Shown: positions 19,094 to 27,431 of the stretch, in pieces
How positions within the stretch are numbered: position 1 is the first letter of the stretch
How the letters are laid out: every line of letters begins with the position of its first letter
From: M3007 sp964621185
Lineage (GTDB): Bacteria; Bacteroidota; Bacteroidia; Chitinophagales; Saprospiraceae
Assembly (NCBI GenBank): GCA_964621185.1
Contig: CAZULM010000006.1
Span: forward strand, 121,044-185,043
Reading direction: 5' to 3'
Length of the DNA stretch: 64,000 nt
Notes under the pieces: generated by a model
The model's input: only the letters and a program-made list of their open reading frames with translations
The model's database searches: none
Told to the model about the DNA's origin: nothing
Translations under genes and position numbers: made by a program

Positions 19094-19681
19094 TCACAAA
19101 CCAACCGTTTTATAGTACACATCCTCCATGGAAATGGCACATCCGATCGACTTTAATTCGATTTGCCCTTCAATGCCTTCCACCCTGCTCAAATGCCAGT
19201 CGTCCGCGCCAATACGCGTGGAAAGATGGGCTATTTCGGTATCCTGGCTCAGGATCAGGTATTCCTTAAATGAAGGAAGGGTGGCATAATCAAAGAATTT
19301 GAAACCGCGGTCGTTTTCCATCGTGCTGGGGGAGGCTACTTCAACAATCAGCAAAGGGTTGAGCAGCACGTCTTTGCGGCCTTCGTAGTATTCGGGCTCT
19401 TCAAAAACGACCACTGCATCGGGGTAATAAAAAGATTTTAGTTTTGGTATCCAGATCTTGGTGTCGCTGGTGCTGACAAGCAAGGGGAGCGATTGTTTGC
19501 GAATGGCAATATTCAAGGCGGTGATAATATTGCTGCAAATAGCGTTGTGTTTAAAGGTTCCTCCGGGCATGGGTATGATTTGGCCATTGACGTAATGGTG
19601 TTTGGTTTGGGCATTTTCTTCCATCTCCAGGAACTCCTGGATGGACATTCGTTGTTCTTTCTGGGCGACGATGCTGGTCAT
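19094..19681 (-). CDS. Uma2 family (DUF820) putative endonuclease, copy 1
   Basis: A 195-residue protein of the Uma2/DUF820 family, which has a PD-(D/E)XK nuclease fold. The core is visible as YPDAVVVFEEPEYY (about 94-107) and LLIVEVASPST (about 118-128), supplying the Asp and Glu-X-Val of the active site. The N-terminal MSIQEFLEMEENAQTKHHYV and INGQIIPMPGG-like segments are also standard. Families of Uma2 genes are common in cyanobacteria and Bacteroidota, and their targets are not known. The gene is a near-perfect duplicate of the next one at 19760-20347, with only a few changes near the C-terminus (CAISM versus CTISM; TVGL versus TAEL). Confidence 0.87.
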   Translation of the reverse strand: MTSIVAQKEQRMSIQEFLEMEENAQTKHHYVNGQIIPMPGGTFKHNAICSNIITALNIAIRKQSLPLLVSTSDTKIWIPKLKSFYYPDAVVVFEEPEYYEGRKDVLLNPLLIVEVASPSTMENDRGFKFFDYATLPSFKEYLILSQDTEIAHLSTRIGADDWHLSRVEGIEGQIELKSIGCAISMEDVYYKTVGL

Positions 19682-19759
19682 ACGCTTGATTTTTTTACAA
19701 AAATAATGGTTTTAATCCAACAGAACATTGCCTGCCAATCACCCATTACCAGGCTCTAA

Positions 19760-20347
19760 TCACAACTCTGCTGTTTTATAGTACACATCCTCCATGGAAA
19801 TGGTACACCCGATCGACTTTAATTCGATTTGCCCTTCAATGCCTTCCACCCTGCTCAAATGCCAGTCGTCCGCGCCAATACGCGTGGAAAGATGGGCTAT
19901 TTCGGTATCCTGGCTCAGGATCAGGTATTCCTTAAATGAAGGAAGGGTGGCATAATCAAAGAATTTGAAACCGCGGTCGTTTTCCATCGTGCTGGGGGAG
20001 GCTACTTCAACAATCAGCAAAGGGTTGAGCAGCACGTCTTTGCGGCCTTCGTAGTATTCGGGCTCTTCAAAAACGACCACTGCATCGGGGTAATAAAAAG
20101 ATTTTAGTTTTGGTATCCAGATCTTGGTGTCGCTGGTGCTGACAAGCAAGGGGAGCGATTGTTTGCGAATGGCAATATTCAAGGCGGTGATAATATTGCT
20201 GCAAATAGCGTTGTGTTTAAAGGTTCCTCCGGGCATGGGTATGATTTGGCCATTGACGTAATGGTGTTTGGTTTGGGCATTTTCTTCCATCTCCAGGAAC
20301 TCCTGGATGGACATTCGTTGTTCTTTCTGGGCGACAATGCTGGTCAT
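19760..20347 (-). CDS. Uma2 family (DUF820) putative endonuclease, copy 2
   Basis: A 195-residue duplicate of the gene at 19094-19681, offset by exactly 666 bases. The duplicated unit runs from about 19107 to 19722 and 19773 to 20388, including about 40 bases of upstream leader. Only three amino acids differ, all in the last 20 residues. The same nuclease motifs are present. Because the two copies lie in direct orientation they should recombine easily. They may form a dimeric or dose-duplicated nuclease, or be a very recent accident. Confidence 0.87.
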   Translation of the reverse strand: MTSIVAQKEQRMSIQEFLEMEENAQTKHHYVNGQIIPMPGGTFKHNAICSNIITALNIAIRKQSLPLLVSTSDTKIWIPKLKSFYYPDAVVVFEEPEYYEGRKDVLLNPLLIVEVASPSTMENDRGFKFFDYATLPSFKEYLILSQDTEIAHLSTRIGADDWHLSRVEGIEGQIELKSIGCTISMEDVYYKTAEL

Positions 20348-20417
20348 ACTCCTGATTTTTTCACAAAAATAATGGTTTTAATCCAACAAAGCAAGAGCCT
20401 CATTCCGGGCTTTCTGT

Positions 20418-20425
20418 TACCTTTG
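20418..20425 (+). promoter_or_regulatory. Candidate -7 box of the aspS promoter
   Basis: TACCTTTG matches the Bacteroidota -7 consensus TAnnTTTG and lies about 145 bases before the aspS start. No TTG was found at the expected -33 distance, so this is tentative. Confidence 0.35.
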
Positions 20426-20516
20426 CGCGCCTTTTTAGTAATATTTCACACAAATGGATGGCCACCCGCCTTCGCCACCGTCCGCAGGACGAAAGGCTAC
20501 AGCGGGAATCCATTCG

Positions 20517-20542
20517 CCCGCCTTCGCTAAAGCCACGGCGGG
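20517..20542 (+). repeat. REP-like palindrome CCGCCTTCGC...ACGGCGGG, copy 1
   Basis: One of five copies in the window of a short element whose consensus (other strand) is CCCGCCGTAGC, then TTTAGCGAAGG and nGGG. It lies in the aspS leader, followed by a GTCAACCGTCAACCGTCCAC tract that ends six bases before the ATG. Confidence 0.65.
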
Positions 20543-20569
20543 TCAACCGTCAACCGTCCACCGTAAAAA

Positions 20570-22333
20570 ATGTACCGAACCCACACCTGCGGCGAGCTCC
20601 GCATCAGCGATATCAACAAAGAAGTAACCCTCAGCGGCTGGGCAGCCATCGTGCGCGACAAAGGCAGCCTGCTTTGGATCGACCTGCGCGACCGCTATGG
20701 CATCACGCAGTTAGTGCTGGATGAGAGCTACACTTCCAAGGAGCTGTTTGAAACTGCCCGTTCGGTAGGCCGCGAGTTTGTGCTGCAAGCTGCCGGAACG
20801 GTGATTGAGCGGGCTTCAAAGACGAATAAAATACCCACGGGCGACATTGAAATCAAGGTGACGGCGCTCAAAATACTGAACGCTTCCAAAACACCTCCTT
20901 TCACCATCCAGGACGAGACCGATGGCGGCGACGACCTGCGCATGAAATACCGCTATCTCGACCTGCGCCGCAACGCCGTGCAGAAAAACCTGATCTTTCG
21001 CTCCAACTTAGCCGTGGAAACCCGGAAATACCTGGCAGGACACGGTTTTATCGAAGTAGAGACCCCCAACCTGATCAAAAGTACGCCTGAGGGCGCGCGC
21101 GACTTCGTGGTGCCCAGCCGGATGAACAAGGGCCAATTCTACGCACTGCCCCAGTCGCCCCAAACTTTCAAACAGATATTGATGGTGGCGGGTTTCGACA
21201 AGTATTTCCAGATTGTGAAATGTTTCCGCGACGAGGATTTGCGCGCCGACCGGCAGCCGGAATTTACCCAGATCGACTGTGAAATGTCGTTTGTGCATCA
21301 GGAGGACATCCTGAACACGTTTGAGGGATTGACCAAATACCTGTTCCAACAAGTGCTGGGAATTACCTTAGGCGACTTCCCGCGCATGACCTACGACGAA
21401 GCAATGCGCCGTTTTGGCTCCGACAAGCCCGATTTGCGTTTCGGCATGGAATTTTGCGACCTGAGCGATGTCGCCAAGGGCAAGGGATTCCAGGTGTTCG
21501 ACAGCGCCGAATCTGTGGTGGCCATTTGCGCTCCCGGTTGTGCGGAATATTCGCGCAAGCAGATCGACGAGCTCACGGAGTGGGTGCGCCGCCCGCAAAT
21601 TGGCGCCAAAGGCCTGGTTTATTGCCGCATCGAAGCCGATGGCACACCAAAATCGAGCGTGGACAAATTCTACAGTCCGGAAGATTTGAAAGTATGGGCT
21701 GAAAAATGCGGCGCCAAGCCCGGCGACATGTTGTTCTTGCTCTGCGGTGAAGATGAAAAGACCCGCAAACAGCTGAGCGAACTCCGCCTGGAACTGGGCA
21801 ACCGCTTAGGTCTGCGCAGCGGAACCGATTTTAAGCCGCTTTGGGTGGTCGATTTCCCGCTGCTCGAATGGCATGAGGACGAGAACCGCTTTTTTGCCAT
21901 GCACCACCCTTTCACCTCGCCCAAGCCCGGCGACATTGCCAAAATGGAAAGCAACGACCGCAACGTGCTTAAATCCATGCGCGCCGATGCTTATGACCTG
22001 GTGCTGAACGGCGTCGAGATCGGCGGCGGCTCCATCCGTATCCACGACCGCGACCTGCAGGCCCGCAATTTCAAGCTGTTGGGCTTTACCAAGGAAGAGG
22101 CAGAAGCGCAGTTCGGCTTCCTGCTCGGCGCATTTGAATACGGCGCGCCGCCCCACGGCGGCATCGCGTTCGGCTTCGACCGGCTCGCTGCGGTGATGAA
22201 CGGCGCCAACTCCATCCGCGACTTCATCGCGTTCCCGAAAAACAACCAGGGCCGCGACATGATGATCGATGCGCCGGACGGGATCAAGCTGAAACAGTTG
22301 GAGGAGCTTGGGATACGGGTGGTGGAGTCTTAG
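20570..22333 (+). CDS. aspS: Aspartyl-tRNA synthetase
   Basis: A 587-residue class II synthetase of the long bacterial type, charging tRNA-Asp in the cytoplasm. The N-terminal OB-fold anticodon-binding domain covers about 1-110 (VTLSGWAAIVRDKGSLLWID, RYGITQLV). Class II motifs follow: motif 2 near FRDEDLRADRQPEFTQID (about 215-232), a GAD insertion in the middle (about 290-420), and motif 3 GIAFGFDRLAAVM near the end. GGGSIRIHDRDLQ is also present. The length matches the bacterial family. Start is the ATG at 20570, directly after a short tandem tract. Confidence 0.97.
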   Translation: MYRTHTCGELRISDINKEVTLSGWAAIVRDKGSLLWIDLRDRYGITQLVLDESYTSKELFETARSVGREFVLQAAGTVIERASKTNKIPTGDIEIKVTALKILNASKTPPFTIQDETDGGDDLRMKYRYLDLRRNAVQKNLIFRSNLAVETRKYLAGHGFIEVETPNLIKSTPEGARDFVVPSRMNKGQFYALPQSPQTFKQILMVAGFDKYFQIVKCFRDEDLRADRQPEFTQIDCEMSFVHQEDILNTFEGLTKYLFQQVLGITLGDFPRMTYDEAMRRFGSDKPDLRFGMEFCDLSDVAKGKGFQVFDSAESVVAICAPGCAEYSRKQIDELTEWVRRPQIGAKGLVYCRIEADGTPKSSVDKFYSPEDLKVWAEKCGAKPGDMLFLLCGEDEKTRKQLSELRLELGNRLGLRSGTDFKPLWVVDFPLLEWHEDENRFFAMHHPFTSPKPGDIAKMESNDRNVLKSMRADAYDLVLNGVEIGGGSIRIHDRDLQARNFKLLGFTKEEAEAQFGFLLGAFEYGAPPHGGIAFGFDRLAAVMNGANSIRDFIAFPKNNQGRDMMIDAPDGIKLKQLEELGIRVVES

Positions 22334-22347
22334 TTGCTGGTTGTGTG

Positions 22348-22373
22348 CCCGCCGTAGCTTTAGCGAAGGAGGG
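22348..22373 (+). repeat. REP-like palindrome, copy 2
   Basis: CCCGCCGTAGC followed by TTTAGCGAAGGAGGG, in the gap between aspS and pssA. A run of CAAC-type tandem repeats (22383-22411) follows and ends just before the pssA start. Confidence 0.65.
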
Positions 22374-22417
22374 TTCATTCAAAAACAACAAACTACCAAC
22401 AACAAACAACGAAATTA

Positions 22418-23134
22418 ATGCAACACCTTCCCAACGCCCTCACCCTCTCCAATCTGTTCTGCGGATGCTGCGCGTTATTGTACACCCTGTATTGGCAGCC
22501 AGAAGTGGCGGCGCTGTTCACGGCGGCCTCGTTTGTGTTCGATTACCTGGATGGCATGACGGCAAGAGCCCTGAAAGTAAGTTCGCCATTGGGGAAGGAG
22601 CTGGATTCGCTGGCCGACATGGTGAGCTTTGGCGTGGTACCGGGGGCGATGTTGTTTCAGTTGTTGAGCGGAGAACCTTCCATCGCGGCAGCTTTTGGCG
22701 CATCGTTTGTGCAACTGGCGGCGCTCCCGGCACTTGTGCTGCCCGCTTTTTCCGGGCTTCGCCTGGCAAAATTCAACCTGGATACCCGGCAAGCCGGCTA
22801 TTTCATCGGCCTTAGCACGCCTGCTTGCACCGTTTTCGTGCTGGGGCTGGCACTGACAGCCCATCGCGACCTGTTTGGCCTGGCCGAATTTATTTCCAAC
22901 CCTTGGTTTTTATACCCCCTGATCGGGCTGCTTTCATGGCTGTTGGTGAGCGAGATACCGATGTTCGGCATGAAAGTCAAGCGTTTTGACCTGCCCAGCA
23001 ATGCCTTCAACCTGCTTTTTTTGGCCTTGTTTGCCGTGCTGGTGTTTTTCCTCAAAGAATTGGCCTTGTCGGCCATCATAGTTTGCTACATTGCATTGTC
23101 CATCGTTTTGAAAAACAAAATAATTCGAGAATGA
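22418..23134 (+). CDS. pssA: CDP-diacylglycerol--serine O-phosphatidyltransferase
   Basis: A 238-residue multi-spanning membrane enzyme. The CDP-alcohol phosphotransferase signature appears as DYLDGMTARALKVSSPLG, continuing KELDSLAD, giving the four conserved Asp residues and the AR and G positions. It makes phosphatidylserine, the precursor of phosphatidylethanolamine. The protein is hydrophobic with about seven or eight predicted membrane segments. It lies 84 bases after aspS, and its stop TGA (23132-23134) overlaps the ATG of purS by four bases, so the two are translationally coupled. Confidence 0.93.
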   Translation: MQHLPNALTLSNLFCGCCALLYTLYWQPEVAALFTAASFVFDYLDGMTARALKVSSPLGKELDSLADMVSFGVVPGAMLFQLLSGEPSIAAAFGASFVQLAALPALVLPAFSGLRLAKFNLDTRQAGYFIGLSTPACTVFVLGLALTAHRDLFGLAEFISNPWFLYPLIGLLSWLLVSEIPMFGMKVKRFDLPSNAFNLLFLALFAVLVFFLKELALSAIIVCYIALSIVLKNKIIRE

Positions 23135-23382
23135 CCTATATCGCAGAAATCGACATCATGCCGCACAAGGAGCTGCTGGATCCCCAGGGGAAGGCCGTGG
23201 TGAACAATATGAAGCACCTCGACCTGACAGGCATCAATGATGTCCGCATCGGCCGGCATGTAACCGTCACCCTGGAAGCCAGCGACGAAGCCGATGCGCG
23301 CCAAAAAGTGGATACCGCCTGCAAAAAGCTGTTGGCCAATTTGATCATGGAAACCTATCATTTCGACCTGAAAAAAAGCTGA
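23131..23382 (+). CDS. purS: Phosphoribosylformylglycinamidine synthase subunit PurS
   Basis: An 83-residue protein of the usual PurS length. It is the small dimeric subunit of the PurLQS complex that converts FGAR to FGAM in purine synthesis, where it bridges PurL and PurQ. Recognisable features are the opening IAEIDIMPHKELLDPQGKAV and the VRIGRHVTVTLEASDEADA core. The ATG at 23131 overlaps the pssA stop (ATGA). An upstream in-frame start inside pssA is not credible. No purL or purQ lies in the window. Confidence 0.88.
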   Translation: MTYIAEIDIMPHKELLDPQGKAVVNNMKHLDLTGINDVRIGRHVTVTLEASDEADARQKVDTACKKLLANLIMETYHFDLKKS

Positions 23383-23425
23383 TGCCAAACGCTGGCATTC
23401 CGCATTCCGAAATCCGCAATCCGCA

Positions 23426-24100
23426 ATGCTTTACATCGTACCCACGCCCATCGGCAACCTCGAAGACATCACCTTGCGGGCCCTGCGCATCCTGAAAGAG
23501 GTGTCGGTAGTGCTGGCGGAGGATACGCGTACCAGTCGCCGGCTGCTCGACCATTACGAGATAAAAACGCCGCTGCGGGCCTTTCACGCGCACAACGAGC
23601 ACGCGGTGGTGGAGCGCATTGTGGATGAGCTGGCTTCGGGCGCCACCCTGGCGCTTATTTCCGATGCCGGTACGCCAGGCATCAGCGATCCCGGCTTTTT
23701 GCTGGCAAGGGCTTGTCATCGGCGGGGTGTCCGGGTGGAATGCCTGCCAGGAGCAACGGCTTTTGTGCCTGCCCTGGTGGCGAGTGGCCTGCCTTGCGAC
23801 ACTTTTCATTTTGAAGGTTTTTTGCCCCATAAAAAAGGGCGCCAGACCCGCCTGAAGTACCTGTCCGCCTTGCCGCATACCTTTATATTGTACGAGTCGC
23901 CGTTTCGTTTGGTAAAATGTTTGGGCGAGCTCATTGCCGTTTGCGGGTCGGAGCGCCAGGCTTGCGTTGCCCGCGAGCTGACCAAGCATTACGAGGAAGT
24001 GAAAACCGCCACACTGGCAGAACTGCTGGAGCATTTCACGAAAAAAGAAGTAAAGGGGGAAATTGTAATGGTTGTTTCCGGGCCGCAAGCGACAAAATAG
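23426..24100 (+). CDS. rsmI: 16S rRNA (cytidine(1402)-2'-O)-methyltransferase
   Basis: A 224-residue SAM-dependent methyltransferase of the tetrapyrrole methylase fold, which methylates the ribose of C1402 in the decoding centre of 16S rRNA. Seen: YIVPTPIGNLEDITLRAL at the start, AEDTRTSRRLLDHYEI, SDAGTPGISDPGF (the SAM-binding loop), and PGATAFVPALVASGLP. The length is close to the family core, without the C-terminal extension found in some RsmI. The ATG directly follows an ATTCCG/AATCCGC tandem tract (23396-23426). It probably shares the transcript of pssA-purS. Confidence 0.94.
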   Translation: MLYIVPTPIGNLEDITLRALRILKEVSVVLAEDTRTSRRLLDHYEIKTPLRAFHAHNEHAVVERIVDELASGATLALISDAGTPGISDPGFLLARACHRRGVRVECLPGATAFVPALVASGLPCDTFHFEGFLPHKKGRQTRLKYLSALPHTFILYESPFRLVKCLGELIAVCGSERQACVARELTKHYEEVKTATLAELLEHFTKKEVKGEIVMVVSGPQATK

Positions 24101-24195
24101 GAAACGGTTTCGGGATTCAGGTTCAGGTTTCAGGTTTCAGGTTTCAAGTGTGTGAAAACTTTTTTGCCAAACCCTGAAACCGGAACCCCTCTACT

Positions 24196-25602
24196 TCAAC
24201 ACTCCACCACATTCACCGAAATATTGATCGCCAGCCCCCCGTCGGCGGTTTCCTTGTACTTGGTATTCATGTCATGGGCCGTTTCTTTCATCGTTTTGAT
24301 GACGGCATCGAGGCTGACCTTTGCTTTGGCGGGGTCGCTCTCCAAGGCGATCTGGGCGGCGGTGATGGCCTTGATGGCGCCCATGGTGTTGCGCTCGATA
24401 CAGGGCACTTGCACGAGGCCGGCGATGGGGTCGCAGGTCATGCCGAGGTGGTGCTCCATCGCAATCTCGGCGGCCATCATGGCTTGCTCGAAGTTGCCCC
24501 CGAGGCACTCGGTGAGGGCGCCGGCGGCCATGGCCGAAGACACGCCTATCTCTGCCTGGCAGCCGCCCATGGCCGCGGAGATGGTGGCGCCTTTTTTGAA
24601 CAAGCTGCCCAATTCCCCGGCGGTGAGCATGAATTTCAGGATGTCCTCTTCTTCATAGCTGTCGCTGAAACAAACGTGGTACATCAATACCGCCGGGATA
24701 ACGCCTGCAGCGCCGTTGGTGGGCGCTGTCACCACGCGGCCAAAAGCCGCGTTTTCTTCGTTGACTGCCAGGGCAAAACAGCTTACCCATTTCAGGATTT
24801 GCTGGAAAGTCGGGCTGCCACGGCTGATTTTCTGAATCCAGTCGTCCACGTTGCGGTAGGTTTTTGTGCCCAACAGCTTTCGGTTCAAGGGCGCTGCCCT
24901 GCGGCCGACATCCAGCCCGCCCGGCAACACGCCATCGGTATGGCAGCCTTTGTAGATGCACTGCTTCATCACTTCCCAAATCGCCGTCAAATCGGCTTTC
25001 ACCTGGGCTTCGCTGCGCCAGCTGAGCTCGTTTTGGAACACTATTTCCGCGATGCTTTTACCTTCCTGGGCGCACCATTTGCGCAAGTCTGCGGCCCGGT
25101 CGATGGGGAAAGGCAAGGTAACGTTGCTGGCCAGGTCCTCTTCGCCTTCCTTCACCACGAATCCCCCGCCCACTGAAAAATAGGTTTGGCTGACACCTTC
25201 GCCATTTTTATAAAAAGCCCTGAATATCAGTCCATTGGCATGGTAATCCAATACCTGGTCCATGATGAACACCACATCAGTATCCGGGTCGAAAGGCAGT
25301 TCGTGCTTGCCGCCAAGCTTGATGGTCTTGGTGTTCTTTATTTGCTCGATGGTGCTTGAAACGGCTTCAACCGGAATGGTCACGGGATCGTCGCCGTTGA
25401 GGCCGAGCTGCACGGCTAAGTCGGTGCCGTGACCATGGCCGGTTTTTGCCAAGGAACCGTACAGCTCTACTTTTACGGAAGCTACCTGGTCGAGTGCTAT
25501 TTCCCGCAAGAAGCGCTGGGCAGCCCGCCAGGGGCCCATGGTGTGGGAACTGGATGGGCCGATGCCGATCTTAAATATGTCGAAGACGGAGATGCGTTCC
25601 AA
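24196..25602 (-). CDS. sdaA: L-serine ammonia-lyase, single-chain iron-sulfur type
   Basis: A 468-residue enzyme that turns L-serine into pyruvate and ammonia using a [4Fe-4S] cluster. The start of the beta domain is ISVFDIFKIGIGPSSSHTMG. Cluster cysteines are visible in KGCHTDGVLPGG, LGMTCDPIAGLVQVPCIERN. The catalytic-domain block VTAPTNGAAGVIPAVLMY is also intact. The frame begins at a TTG (25602), because no ATG or GTG is available nearby and the TTG position matches family N-termini. Directly upstream lies a GATGAAT tandem tract. It is convergent with rsmI, with a TTTCAGG repeat between them. Confidence 0.93.
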   Translation of the reverse strand: MERISVFDIFKIGIGPSSSHTMGPWRAAQRFLREIALDQVASVKVELYGSLAKTGHGHGTDLAVQLGLNGDDPVTIPVEAVSSTIEQIKNTKTIKLGGKHELPFDPDTDVVFIMDQVLDYHANGLIFRAFYKNGEGVSQTYFSVGGGFVVKEGEEDLASNVTLPFPIDRAADLRKWCAQEGKSIAEIVFQNELSWRSEAQVKADLTAIWEVMKQCIYKGCHTDGVLPGGLDVGRRAAPLNRKLLGTKTYRNVDDWIQKISRGSPTFQQILKWVSCFALAVNEENAAFGRVVTAPTNGAAGVIPAVLMYHVCFSDSYEEEDILKFMLTAGELGSLFKKGATISAAMGGCQAEIGVSSAMAAGALTECLGGNFEQAMMAAEIAMEHHLGMTCDPIAGLVQVPCIERNTMGAIKAITAAQIALESDPAKAKVSLDAVIKTMKETAHDMNTKYKETADGGLAINISVNVVEC

Positions 25603-26005
25603 TTTAATGATGAATGATGAATGATGAATAGCCTGCCCCGACCCCTCGGGGATGAATGATGAATTTGGGGGTGCAATTTAGCTCATTGGTCTTTACTATA
25701 ATAATTGCCAGCTAATAAAGCTCTTTCCCACCCTTTTGGAACCACAGCCTGGTTTCGTTTTCAGGGCTGGTTGCGCCATTTTCTGAAACCCGGTTAGGTG
25801 CCGTTCCTATACCTTCGCGTTTGCCTGCCGTGCTCGAAGGCTTTTGGCAGGCAACCCTGTCAATTTATAGCCAATGCAAAGTGGTTGTGAAAATAGAATG
25901 TTTGTACTCTATTGAAAATCAAATTTTCACCATCCTTCGCAAATGCTACGGCGGGTAAAACATCCATCTATCCATCAAATCCACCCAAATCCTGGTAAAC
26001 AATCC
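25603..26005. repeat. Spacer with GATGAAT tract, partial element A and REP-like palindrome
   Basis: 403 bases without a gene, divergent between sdaA and the MFS gene. They hold GATGAAT tandem units (25606-25628, 25650-25664), a truncated and diverged element A from 25866, and a REP-like palindrome at 25934-25955 (CCTTCGCAAATGC then TACGGCGGG). A CATCCATCTATCCATC tract follows just before the MFS start. Confidence 0.6.
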
Positions 26006-27238
26006 ATGAAAAAAGACGCTTACGCGGCGCTGCGCGTGCCCGATTACCGCCGTTTCCTGGCCATGCGCCTGATGACGACGCTCACCATCCAGATCATGTC
26101 GGTTTCTGTGGGCTACTATGTATATGACCTCACGGGCGATCCCTTAATGTTAGGCTTTATCGGGCTGGCCGAGGCGGTGCCGGCCATCGGGATAAGCTTG
26201 TGGGCGGGCCACGTTGCCGACAAGAACAACCGCCGCAACATACTGGTCGGCTGTATCGCTGTGTTGCTTTGCTGCTCCTTGGCGCTATTGCTCGTGGCCT
26301 ACAACAGCCAGGCGCTTGGAAAATCGGTAGTCCTGGCCAGCATTTACACCATCATTTTTTTCACGGGCATCGCCAGGGGCTTTTTCAGTCCGGCAAACTT
26401 TGCCTTCCTGCCCCAAATCGTGGGCCGGGAACAGCTTCAAAACGCGATCAGCTGGAACAGCAGCACCTGGGAAGTGGCCAGCGTGACGGGGCTGGGCTTG
26501 GGCGGCCTGATTTACGGCTTTGGGGGCGTGGTGGCAGCATTCGGGGTGATGAGCAGCCTGTGCTTCGTCGGTTTGGTGCTGGTGCTGCAAATAGCGCCGC
26601 GCCCTGCGCCCTTGCTCGATTTGAAAGAAACGGCCCTGACCCGCATCAAAGCGGGGCTTCGCTTCGCGTTTGGCAACCAACTGATCATTTCGGCTATAGC
26701 CCTCGATTTGTTCGCCGTGTTCTTTGGGGGCGCGGTGGCGCTGCTGCCCGTTTTTGCCAAAGACATACTGAAGGTGGGCCCGGAAGGGCTTGGGCTGTTG
26801 CGCGCGGCCATGTCGCTGGGCGCCATCGCGATGGCGGTTTACTTAGCGCACCGCCCGCTGGGGAAAGGCGCTGGCAAGTTGATGCTGTTCTGCGTGGCAG
26901 GTTTTGGGCTGTGCATCATCGGCTTTGGGCTCAGCACCAATTTTTACCTATCGTTCGTCATACTGGTATTGGCGGGCATGTTCGACGAGGTGAGCGTTTT
27001 CATCCGAGCCGCGCTGGTGCAGTTCCAAACGCCCGACAACATGAAAGGCAGGGTTTCTTCGGTCAATTCCATTTTTATCACTTCTTCCAACGAATTGGGC
27101 TCTTTTGAAAGCGGCGTGGCTGCCAGCTTGATGGGCACGGTGCCATCGGTGATTTTTGGGGGCCTGATGACACTGGGCGTGGTGGCCCTTACCTGGTGGA
27201 AGGCGCCGAAGCTGCGGGCCTATGATTTTATACTATGA
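26006..27238 (+). CDS. MFS transporter, EntS-like (MFS_3)
   Basis: The ATG at 26006 gives 410 residues; the upstream in-frame extension is low-complexity leader. The sequence is a typical 12-span major facilitator with YRRFLAMRLMTTLTIQIMSV at the start and the loop motif GHVADKNNRRNILVG between the second and third spans. It resembles the EntS/MFS_3 exporter group (siderophore or drug efflux), which is a family-level guess. The last two codons and the stop TGA (27236-27238) lie inside dispersed element B, whose copy starts at 27230, so the element appears to have supplied the present C-terminus. Confidence 0.86.
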   Translation: MKKDAYAALRVPDYRRFLAMRLMTTLTIQIMSVSVGYYVYDLTGDPLMLGFIGLAEAVPAIGISLWAGHVADKNNRRNILVGCIAVLLCCSLALLLVAYNSQALGKSVVLASIYTIIFFTGIARGFFSPANFAFLPQIVGREQLQNAISWNSSTWEVASVTGLGLGGLIYGFGGVVAAFGVMSSLCFVGLVLVLQIAPRPAPLLDLKETALTRIKAGLRFAFGNQLIISAIALDLFAVFFGGAVALLPVFAKDILKVGPEGLGLLRAAMSLGAIAMAVYLAHRPLGKGAGKLMLFCVAGFGLCIIGFGLSTNFYLSFVILVLAGMFDEVSVFIRAALVQFQTPDNMKGRVSSVNSIFITSSNELGSFESGVAASLMGTVPSVIFGGLMTLGVVALTWWKAPKLRAYDFIL

Positions 27239-27332
27239 TTCGCCTGATTTTTGTGATTCATTATGATTTATTCAACTGATTTTCAATTGATTACAAAGAT
27301 TGGTATGCACAAAACCAAGCGGCGTGAGGTAT
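27230..27332 (+). mobile_element. Dispersed element B, copy 2 (103 bp)
   Basis: Same length and ends as the copy at 7251-7353 (ATACTATGATTCGCC ... GTGAGGTAT). It overlaps the final codons of the MFS gene and provides its stop codon. Confidence 0.75.
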
Positions 27333-27431
27333 ACAAGCGCAGAAGGAGGCTGATGGCAACTTAACACAAACTTCATCTTGCCTTAAAAGAGGGGTTACAC
27401 AGCAGTGGGACTTTTGCAGGAAATTTCTAAC

